Source: Glandiceps talaboti (lineage: Eukaryota > Hemichordata > Enteropneusta > Spengelidae). Taken from it: a stretch of DNA of 37,500 nucleotides. The position numbers were made by a program, and so were the translations under genes. Shown one piece after another: positions 21,330-33,273 of this stretch. The notes beneath the pieces are model-generated. The model worked only from the letters and a program-made list of their open reading frames with translations. It had not been told where the DNA came from and searched no databases. Numbering within the stretch: the stretch's first letter is position 1; every line of letters starts with the position of its first letter. The DNA lies in assembly GCF_964340395.1 (NCBI RefSeq), contig NC_135556.1:5297501-5335000 (forward strand), written 5' to 3'.

Positions 21330-21928
21330 CTAGATATTAACATGTCTGTTTCCTACAAGCATTTTGAATGGTTTGGGGCTGTACGTTGCATTAAATATTC
21401 CCTCTGTGGAAGGATTACCATGACTAGGGGACACTTTTACTTCAAATTGATGCAGCAAACGAGCAGCAATCAGGAAATACTCCATTCTTGCAAGCATTTC
21501 TCCAAGACATGCACGTCTACCCATACCAAACGGTGTAAAATTCATCTCATTAAAAGAGACACATTTACTCGTGTTGGGATCAATAAATCGCGCTGGTCTG
21601 TAAACATACGGATCTTTGAAAACATCTGGGTCGTGATCTATGGCCCAATGATTTGGGATGATGAGTGTGTCATCAGGAATTTGACATCCATTGACAGACG
21701 TGGTGCACAGAGTGCGATGTAATAAACTAAGAGGCACTATTGTGTGCAAACGCATGGTTTCATACATGGCAGCCTTTAGATAAGGTAAATTGTCGTGATC
21801 TGCATACACTGGACGACGATCAACACCAACGACGTCATCGATTTCTCGTTGGATTTTCTTCTGTATTTCAGGATGTAACATCATATCTACCAAGAACCAT
21901 TTTAAGGTTGTTTCGATAGTTTCAGTGC
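21330..21928 (-). CDS. P450 exon 5 (catalytic core)
   Basis: Starts at GTETIETTLKW of the I-helix after a TTTTCACAG acceptor. It carries ExxR, RPARF and the FGMGRRACLG haem loop, and ends in TAG at 21332-21330. Confidence 0.95.
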
Positions 21929-24900
21929 CTGTGAAAATTCCAGAAATTTCAAAAAGGGAAATATTATAGTGTCACATGGCCTATTCAAAGAAGAATAAAT
22001 TCTATTGAAGTTCAGTTGTTCTGTCACAGATGACATATTTATATTTTCAGTAAACTTAATATTTTAACAACATCGCATGGCCTAGTTTGACTGAAAGGTC
22101 AAAAGACTGTCTCAAGGATATCGGATTTAGACCACACAGGATTCCAAGCATACTCGAATACATGAGACGACGGTCTGCATTTCATAAATATCTAGGATTC
22201 ATAGTGATCATTCATCAATGTTTTAAAATTACTTTTAGGGCATTTAACGCCCATGAAAACTCTATATGGAGTGCATTAATTATTTGGCCATTGGCCATGC
22301 GTTATGTATATTTAGACTTTAAGGACGTCACAATAAAGCACACTGATGGGGACGGACAGGCACTTCAGATTTGGCGAGAGGACTTGGCTTCGCGGGAAGT
22401 CAATGAACGAGGCACTATGCTGGGTGTTCGCCTTCGTCTCGAGTGTAGATTTATACACAAACTGTGTAGTCTGAGCTAATTCCCTTTAAAGTTCAAGTGT
22501 GATCCTGGTACGTACATACAGAAGTTGAGTCAGATATGAGATATGAGAGTGATTCGGGTGTTATTACTTGGTCTATCAGCTGTGTGCGAAGAACAAGTAG
22601 TAATATTGGTGGCGATCCGGGGCTTGAAGAACAGAAAGTAATATTGATGGAGATCCGGGGCTTGAACAACCATTTGTGTGTATAATGAACCAAGTTTGAA
22701 CCTTACGAAGACTTACCGACAACCTTTAAGAAGAAAAGCACAACCCCACTGGGTGAGTAAAACAAATTAACACTGTAACGAAGAAACAATGATGCATGAG
22801 AAGAAAAAGTTTGTACAAAGAGGGATGCGGAGAAGATTCAAGAACTTTTCGAAAGGAAACTTTAACGATTATGTTCCAATGGTGGGAATGCTACACGAAC
22901 TAGAACTGATAACATTGCAGTAACGGAATATAACATTGCAGAAGGAGAGAATGTGTCAAAAAGCGTCGAATTTTGAATAACGAGACAACGATAACGACTA
23001 TGACAAACTTGAAGTGAAGCCATCAACGCGACCAGCTGACATTCGATTGCTACAAGCACGAGTATGAAGAACACTTTAATTTTCAACAAAAAATATCGGA
23101 CGCTTATACAGAACGCAGCAGTTTGCATGTGAAGTACATATTTAAGACTTTTGACGGACAAAGAACTCATTAATCATACGGTAGTAAATTTTTTTTAAAG
23201 ATTGACATTATTATTATTGCTCAATTCGTTTCTATTCACGATCAGCGAGTTTGTTACTGTGTGTACAAAGCTAATCATGAGAGACATGTGTAAGAAATAA
23301 TAATTGTATGCTCGATTTAGTTTGACGACGAACAATTCTGGAAATCTATTTTCTTATCACAACCATTTCAGTGATGCTGTTTTACATCTCAATGGTCGCG
23401 TACAAGCAGAAAGAATATTATTGATGATTTTTCTATGGAGAAAATTTTAGTTTTAATAAGGATATTTCTTGAAGTATGGAGTATTGGAAACTCCTCGAAG
23501 TTTTATTGACTCTGAGTTATTGTGAGCCGAAAACGCTACAGAAATGCGTTGCTCACACGTTGAGTCGGACTGTGTGATGTAAAGTTCCTACACAGTAAAG
23601 GAAGGAACCAAATTGATATAGTATTTTATTGAATCTGCAGTACAAGATAAATATTTGATTTTCAAATTTGGGTGTAAAACAGAGATCCGACCGAAATGAG
23701 CTGTGTTAATGTCTATACGAAATTCCTTTTAAATTCTGCAAGAATTTATGAAATTCCTCAGATGAACTGTTAATCGTTCGAACTTCCAATTATGGGGTCA
23801 CCAAAGGGCAAACAAAAATGTCCATAATCATTTATAGATACAAAGAAAATTGCACCCATATACTCGATGAGAAAGGACTATTTTCACTTGAGCAGCGTGC
23901 ATAATTTCTAGTGGTATTGATTCAAAGGGTATATTGAATTGCAATGAGAAAATTGCCAACCTACTTATGGTCAATCAGGTTACTTGTAATGAAAACTAAA
24001 TTGACTTATTGGATTAATATTAATGGTCTTAATAGTTCTGTACAAGTCGTTAACATACTGAAGATGTCAAATTTTAAACATGGATGAACAGCTAAGATGC
24101 CTGTAATGTTTAAATAATGACGTAGGGTTTCTTACACGACAATGATGGTGTTGGCGCAACTGACTTCTCTTGATGACTGTAACAGCTGATTAGTTAGTGT
24201 AACTTAAGGATAGCTGTAAGACAATACATTTAGGTCAGTGTTCTTGATAGCTGATATCAGGGTGAAATCACAAGTTACTGGACTTAGATTACTTGAATAA
24301 CATTGACTGGTTAATTTTGACTTCACTAAACAAAGACGACGTCACTGACACACACTTTTATGCTACACCATTTTTCATAATATTGATTTCGTCTGCAGTT
24401 AAAGATTCAATTTGGAATATGATCACGAATATGGCATGCTGACCGTTTGTCAGTGACAATTTTCAATATTGGCGTGATAAAATATTTAAGAGTTAATATT
24501 TATTCATAGCATAGATATTTAATGTCATCATTTGATTTTACGAGACAGATACCTACATTCCTTTCAGATAGGAATACTTATGTTATAATTTAGTTATGTA
24601 CACGATGAATCGGGTATAACTTGGTCAACATTAAAACATTCTTCTATTTATATTTCTTTATGTTCAACTTTTAAATGCTGCAGATATAAAATTCCTAGCA
24701 AAGTTCTTTAAACCTGAGAATTCTATTGATGACTGTACTTATCTGGTAGTGTTAATGAAAATAGAGGGGGCCCGAACAGTACGTTATGGATGGTCATATC
24801 TATCAGTATGATTGTGTGAATGATTGAAAAAGACTGGCCAGTCGAACGTATGTTTGTGATGTGATTGAGAAGTACACAATTCAATAGCCAACTCAGGATA

Positions 24901-27900
24901 TAATTATTCTACGATTCAATTTTCTAATTATCTGTGATGTCTCTCTTTGATGTCATTTATTCATTGAAGTACATGTTGACGAAATAAGTATATCTGGTTC
25001 GGAATTTGATATTTTAGCAATCTTAGTTTTCAAGGGTCGTATAAATTTTACATTTCTAACACTTCATACGAAACAGCATTAATTACTTCTAAGACTTTTC
25101 AATATTTTCAATTTTCATTTATGAAGGGTAAATTATTTTTTTAGATATTTTAGTCTGTAACGAGGGCGTTACAAATTTTGGAAAGAGGGGAAAGTGTCAC
25201 AGATGACATATTTATATTTTCAGTAAACTTAATATTTTAACAACATCGCATGGCCTAGTTTGACTGAAAGGTCAAAAGACTGTCTCAAGGATATCGGATT
25301 TAGACCACACAGGATTCCAAGCATACTCGAATACATGAGACGACGGTCTGCATTTCATAAATATCTAGGATTCATAGTGATCATTCATCAATGTTTTAAA
25401 ATTACTTTTAGGGCATTTAACGCCCATGAAAACTCTATATGGAGTGCATTAATTATTTGGCCATTGGCCATGCGTTATGTATATTTAGACTTTAAGGACG
25501 TCACAATAAAGCACACTGATGGGGACGGACAGGCACTTCAGATTTGGCGAGAGGACTTGGCTTCGCGGGAAGTCAATGAACGAGGCACTATGCTGGGTGT
25601 TCGCCTTCGTCTCGAGTGTAGATTTATACACAAACTGTGTAGTCTGAGCTAATTCCCTTTAAAGTTCAAGTGTGATCCTGGTACGTACATACAGAAGTTG
25701 AGTCAGATATGAGATATGAGAGTGATTCGGGTGTTATTACTTGGTCTATCAGCTGTGTGCGAAGATCAGTAGTAATAGTTCTTTGATATGCCTGTCTGGA
25801 TGAAAATATCCCTACTTGGTATAGTTATTCGGTTAGTGTAGAGTGGGACTCAGGAACGCATGTCTGTAAATCGGATGACACCAATGCTTTCAGTGGAAAT
25901 GTATTAAAAGGCATAAGAGAATGGTCGTAAAGTTACTTATTTCTAGAGAAGTTATTTTTCAAAAGAATAATGACAAAATAATTCAGCACAAAAGGGGAAT
26001 TAAGTGGATCAGTGGGTTTATGAATGGGTAGTACCGTGGAGATACAATTTTTCATATTGTCCACAAAAATAATGGCCTCCTTAGGGGATGAAGACAATAT
26101 TTGAACAATATGTTAATTAAATATATGTATCCTTTTCACTCGTTTCATTTATATTGTGTGCCACTTTCTGAACTGTGATTCTGACATAAAGAATATCAAG
26201 AACAGTAGATTCTTTCTGCGTTCATGCGTGTTGAGGATCTTTCTTTATCGAAATTCTACTACTGTTCAGTAGTAACCTATGACTCTAGAGCATTAAAGTA
26301 TGAGTTAGGTGTATATCAATCTTTCAGAACGGACGATAAAGTTATTCTTTGACCTAAAGTCATGTTTGATTATTAAAATGATTAATGTGTTCCCGTAAAA
26401 TGTGGAAATCAAGACGGCATGATTTATATGGCAAAATTTATTTCTCATGATTTATGGGAAACATATTCTCATTCAAACTTTGTAATGTATAGCATTTTAG
26501 TTTATTTAACATGTTCACCATTCATTCAGTAGTCGCATAATGTAAGGTAAAATACTCCAAATTAATGTTGATGAGCATATGAACTTACAAGATATATGAA
26601 TCATACAAATAGTAGACCGAAATCTTGTATACTTGTAAACTGTTATTCCATATCATTCCCGTAATCATAAAAAGATACAACTCACCTGCAGAAAAAAAGT
26701 CCATCACATTTTGTAAAACAACTCTGTCATCAAAGTCCTTTGCTGAAATACCAGCTGTAGGATTCTTCTGATACTTTTCTTGTGTCAGTAACATTACATC
26801 AATCACATCACGTGGGGGGTTCGCACTGTTAAACTGTTCTTTACGTGCCCTCAGTCTGTTTTCCATATACTTGATTCGATGGGATGCTGCTTTCTGCAAC
26901 CTATCAAGTTGTACTTTAAAGAATGGCTTCAGCCATCCGGCATAGTCTGAATTAAGAACAAAGGGGTGTATAGTTAGAGAAAGAAATGATAATAGCACAC
27001 CATCAGTTTGGTTCTATGAATGAGTGGAAATAACAATAACATGTAAATGGGAGCAAAGGTGAGGATTTTGTGTCCTGCTTTAGTTGATGTCACGAAAGGT
27101 CACTTTTCCCACCCTGCATCACTCGACTTTTCTAACCAGATATAAATTGAATGCCTTCTGTAAGGGCACAGCATTTGGATTTTGTTCCTAAATGTATTAT
27201 TTGTTGGAATGTAAAATCCTAAGCTACATATAATATACCCATTTAATTGGGAAATTAATTTTACCAATTTAACTATATGACATTTGATGTGTGTGAACTT
27301 AAAACATCGCCTACTCATTACAAATCAGCTACACAGCAATCTTCAAAGGACACATTTACTTTGTCATTACCTGTATATGAACCATATGCAATTTTGTACA
27401 CCTGCAATCTTTTTAAATATTGCCTAATTAATAAAACCATTTATTATGCATATAATTGCTTACAAATCAAAACTGAATCAGCAAATTATTTATATCAAAC
27501 AGGTGCACTATTATCACAAATGAATGAACCAAAGTTTAACGACATTGTAGTGTGCATTCTGAAAGAGTAGCCTAATTATTACAAGCAATACATAAATGCA
27601 AAATCAGTAAACTGTATCACACACTTGCACTTTATCATTATTAATTGATATACCAAATTACTAGTATATTAAATGTGAAGCTTAAATTCTTAAAGATATA
27701 GCGCACTTATCGAAACTCATTAATTATGCAAATGACACGCTATAACTAATACCTACAGCAACAAGCTTTGTTAGACGTGCACTCTGTTATGGTTGATGAA
27801 TACACTGAATTACATGGAATTTGAAGTGTATAATGTTAACATATCGCCTTGAAAATCATTCATTACGCAAAGTCACTCATTAACCTCTCATTCTGATTGG

Positions 27901-30900
27901 TAGAGAGTCTTGCATAAATGCAAAGCTATTTTCCACCAACAGCCATATCTTCCATTTGTTGTATCATGTCGCCATTGCAATCCCCTTGTAAATAAATCTC
28001 ACAGGGAACTAAAAACCCAGTAATACTCAGCATTTTGAATGCAAAATGTATTGTCACTGTGACCATGCTAAATATCATCGCTGTATACTTTGTAAGAACG
28101 TTTTAAAAATTTCCATCCTCGAACGGCAAAACATGCGGAAACGACGGACGCAAGCGATCATAAACATCAATTCCTACGCTCGGTGAAGATATAATAAAGG
28201 CACTTTATATATAGAACGCCATATATCCAGAAATTGTAACAGGAACTATTAAAATGAAGTAAAAAACACATGTAGAAACATGTTGATTATCTAATGAAAA
28301 AACAACAACGCGTAAGTTAAAATAGCAAGAAATGCATATTAAAAACAAAAGAAGGTCCGATAAATAATGAACAAGTCAATACCAACTTATTTATATGTCG
28401 CGGGCCTGTTTAAAAAGGTAAGTTGTGAGACTGGTCTTAAAAGAAGTCACAGTTTTTCATTTCCGTGTAAATAAGATATCAAAAATTGCCATTGGTGCTT
28501 ATTAATAACTAGAACAACACATATTAATATAATCAATATTATGTTTGTGTACATTAAATAAAATACAGTATGCAATAGAAGGACGCAGACTCAATATTTA
28601 TTTAAAGATGAAATTGAGTAATACGCAAATAGTAAACGTAACGTGATTACTAAAGTGCACCATAGATTGGATGATAAAGTTACGGCTGAATTGTCAACAA
28701 CTGCATAGCAGTCATCAGAGAGATGGCCGTGTGGTTTAACTAGTATAATGACCTCTCCCAGCAAGATATGAAACGGTATTTGACAATTAAGAACATATTA
28801 AGCAGTGTGTGCATGCATATCCGGTACATCACGTGCCTTTCAACTTGGTTTTGGTGTTGAAGATTTATCGATGTACTGGTAATGGTATGTAATTGTATCT
28901 TTAAGTGTGTAGGTTTTTAGATTCGTCTGTGCTTTTGGGAATTTTGTTCAATGCTATTTATTTCTGTACTGGAGGTTTGGTGTATTTTACTTTTTGCGGG
29001 CTCCTTTTGGCGAGCAACCATATACACATGAAAGGACCACCATCTTTGAATAAGTTAAATAAATAGAAAAAAAATCAGCAGGGTCTTTGTTTCCCTTAAG
29101 TGAAAGTGTCATCAACTACTTGCAATTAACAAGGTAGCATATAAAGGAAGAACCACAGATAACTTACCTACGGGAGAGGCTTCTGCAAAATAACGAATCG
29201 ACTCTACGTTCGACTCTATAAAGTCAAGAAATTCTTGATCGTCTTCATTATAGGTCTGCCCTTGAACTAGTTGAGATATCGTATTGAATGCAATCAAACT
29301 CAATGGCACATGGGGATCGAAATCAGAGCTTCCTCTCTCAACGAGCTTTTCTGTGAGTCAAGGGTACCAGAAAAATATCAGAGATATGACACTAACTAAT
29401 CATGCCAATTCTGGTAGTATAGTATGCATATAGCTAAAATTACATAAATTGAAAGTTTTGAAAATCTCCTGATAAATTTGTATATCGGCTGTTAGTCATT
29501 AGCCCCAAGTGGCAACGCTTGAATGGTGGATATAGAATTGATTTATGTCCCATTATGCGCTCTTCCATACCTGCGTCCGTCAGTGGACAGAAATATCTCA
29601 AGACAACCATCACTCAATTTCAACCAAACCTGGAACGCATGTCAAACACTGAACGGTATATATACACGTACATAATTTCGTTTCCTTGACTTTTATGGCA
29701 AAACGACGACTATATTTTGTATATATCAATGTTGAAGTTCCAAACGCGAACTTGACCGTTGGCCTTGACCATCGTATTCAAGGTCACATATCTGAGAGGT
29801 GTTGTTTTACCATAACACATGAAGTAAACGTTCAAAAAAAAATTCATGAATGTGGAAGGTAATGGATGTTTTTATTAGAATATTTTTGGAGAGACACTGA
29901 TCTAAAATTCAAAATGCAATAACTGGAAAAATTAATGATGGAAATTACTCCTTGAAACTAAAACCTACATCAACAAGCATTATATTACACGTGTGCTTTA
30001 TTATGTTTGATGTATGATGTACCAACATATATGAAATTTGAAGGTTGAATTCTAGGATATTGGTAAATATGAAAAGTCATTAATTACGCAAAATACTTAT
30101 TACTATCAAAACTATTGCAAGTACATGTAATTTGTTATCATCAATTCTATGAAAACACATAAGATATAGTCTAATTGCCACGAATCTTTAATTTACGCAA
30201 ATGATTCATTAAAACTAAAGGCCATGTCAATAAGGTTTTTACGATATCTGGGCATCGTAATAGTTAAAAACTATGCCAAAAAGCTTTAAAGGAAATATGT
30301 CCTTTCTTGTGGTTGATTTACGTGCCAAATTATATGAAATTTGAAGCTTGCATTCTTAACCTACAGCCTAATTACCAAGTATGATTAATTATGCAAATTA
30401 CTCATTATACGTAAATACAATAGGAAATATGTGTTCGACGAATATTCGTGGTCATGGTACATTTCACATGTTGTAAAATACAAAAAAAATAATATGAAAT
30501 ATATATTATTTTAAATATTAAATATATCAAAATGTATATCAAATACTAAAGAAATGAACTGGCTAACAGAGGAAGCTGGAAGGGTCTCACGTGACACCTA
30601 TGTGACCGTCGACCACTAGAGCGTACCTCAATGACCTTTCGGTGAGTAACTCATGTTTTTTTCCGTTTTCTTACCATTTGCGTCATTAATGTTTCGTTTA
30701 GATGTTCGGTTTTTGTTGTTATGGCCATTACGATGATCATGCAATATGATATATGCTTCCAGTTGTTATAGGGAGTGTAAAACGAAAATAGACATTGGTA
30801 CTCGACAACTCAATATCGAAATCAGAACTTCCGAGGTTTTCCTGTCGATTGTTTTCATCTTTTGTGAAACATTAAAAGGCATTTGAATAATTATGTTCAA

Positions 30901-33225
30901 CAACTGATCATGACGTTTACTAGGACTTCACAAATCATAATTATGGGTCCGAATTACATCCCTAGTTAATGAAATTGACTTGGAGTTGTGATCTTGTTAA
31001 TCGTACTGACGTACAATAGTCGTGTACTACAAAACTTGTATGAAAGAAAATTTAGACCTCCAGGGCCTATTTTATGTATAAGCTTTAGATATTCAGAAAA
31101 CACACTCGATACTACTTTATATTTTGGGATTTTCATATTACGGATTGATGTAGTGAATATTTCCCCCTTCACATGCCACATGAAATATCAAAATGATATA
31201 GGAGGGCAGCTACAAATATCGCCATTCCAGCTCGAATTTACACATATTATATCTACTTCTAGCTCTGGCTAATTTAGTAGCAGAAGACATTGGCCCTGTT
31301 AATATATTTCTTAAATAGTAATGCCCTAGTGAGGTCGTACATTGTAATATTTCGCAATAATACATTATATTAACCAAAATACCCCATCATACGTTACTTC
31401 AATTTACGTAGCCTGAGCACATTTTGTTATGTGGCTAGACAAGAGCAAAACCATGTCGGATTAAAATATGCGAAACTGAGAGACTCGCACAATTTGAGGC
31501 TATAGATAACTTGATAATACAAAAGCCGAAGTCTAGTTGTAGTTGTATTTACTTTTACTTGAGCAAATGTTTGTATTTTGGAAGGTAGACGGTCGTATTT
31601 AAACATCTACCATTTTAGCTTAAGATGCACTCAAAATACGACCTGCTTACGCGAGTTGCCTTCATTCTGGTGTCACTATTACACACAATTGCAGGGTAAT
31701 ATCGAATTTACAAGTTACAAGGTACTTGAAAATATCTCAAACCTGACAGGTGTGAAAGTGGGTGTGGACGGTGATTTAATAGTTGAGCAAGTTGTGAAAA
31801 GCTCGCCAGTTTGCCTTGTCTCATCACTTGTCTAACGCGGGCACCTTCCACATGGGTCAAATCACCCACTTTCTACCGAAAATCATGAACGGACTTTGTC
31901 TTTTTCTAACTAAAGCCTTTTAAAGTACACAAGAATCCATATATTTTGTAAAATTTGTAAATTTTGGGCGAACAACAAATGGGCGAAAAACCCGGCCGAA
32001 ATTTATGACCTGACGGTCAAGTGTGACTTCACGAATTCGCCGAAAAATCAGTATTCCTATCAATAATTGATTGTACGTAGTAGCACGGAGGAAGAAATAT
32101 CCGTCGAGATTTCGCTTTTATAGTATCTAAATGATGAACTTTTGTGAAAGTTACAGCGAGTTGAAAATACCCCAAACTACGATTGTGAACACTAAGCAGC
32201 CACCATAGTAAACGTACCACACGATCATGATCGAAGTTACCACCGTTCACGCTCTGTACACCTTCCAGACCCTATGTAGGAAATATATCTTACCTATAAG
32301 CTTGTCTACTTCCATTGTAATTACTTCACTCCACCTCGCTTTACCGCCAACACGCAAAGCAGTGTGTGTACTCTTCCTCAAAACATTCCAAAGTTCAGTG
32401 TGATCCATAAAGATGACTTCTTTACACTCAGTCCAAATCTTCCAGGTTTGGAAATCACGTGGACGACCAGCAAAGTCCGCCTTTTCGTCAACCATAGCTT
32501 CAGATAACACCTTGTAAGAATTCAAGACCACGACACGTGTTTTGAAGAGGTTCAAACTGTACACGGCCCCTAAAGTCAATAAATGATTCGAAAGATGAGC
32601 CCTTTTAGCATGACCGCATCTACCATGTTCCAAGCTAGGTGCCTACCTTTTAACTAAATATAACTTTATATTCTCATATGCAGAAATAGTTATCCTTATC
32701 TCTTGCCATATCTATGGAAAGCCACAGTTGGTTTTAACAGTCCATGACTAAACAACACATTGACCACTTCGTTAATTGTATGATGACTGTGTACACATCT
32801 TTATATGAGTTGTACATGTATCTTTATGTGATGAGTGTAAAAAGAACTTTATCATATACCTATGCCGAGGTCAAATGTCCTTGAACACGTTTAATGGGAA
32901 ATATCACTTCTGATATTAGACATTAAACATCATGATATTCGTTCATATGTTCTGAGAAAACACCTTTTTGATTGGACAAAACTTGGTGATTCCAAACATA
33001 AACAAGCCAAATGGTGGCCGATCTTCTCCATCGATGTCATTGCATATGGCCACAAATTCATGCATCATTCACAATAGGAAAATATCTGTATCCAAATGAT
33101 ACTAATTTTATATTAAATTACAAATTACAATTCTCTGTACTGGTTCGTGCAATTTGCAGTGGTATATCTAATGCGACTGTAATCCACATGACTGTGTGTC
33201 TGTGCTACACTGTATCACACTAACA

Positions 33226-33273
<48 letters not shown>

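Larger units (their letters stand above)
22022..25777 (+). mobile_element. Non-autonomous LTR retrotransposon, copy 2, in P450 intron 4
   Basis: 3756 bp in opposite orientation to copy 1. LTRs at 22022-22605 and 25195-25777 look identical except within the last 20 bases. The target duplication GTTC flanks it at 22018-22021 and 25778-25781. A primer-binding-like site TGGTGGCGATCCGGGGC (22607-22623) sits one base inside the 5' LTR. The polypurine tract GGAAAGAGGGGAAAG (25180-25194) abuts the 3' LTR. No gag-pol coding is present in the 2.6 kb interior. It lies antisense to the host gene, the orientation usually tolerated in introns. Near-identical LTRs imply recent insertion. Confidence 0.88.

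Noticed and set aside
22087-22479. Host exon inside P450 intron 4
   Set aside because: The frame lies in an LTR, on the opposite strand to the P450, and occurs in duplicate at 25260-25652.
27277-27570. 97-codon plus-strand frame in P450 intron 3
   Set aside because: No recognised domain, AT-rich low-complexity composition and antisense to the gene; likely chance.
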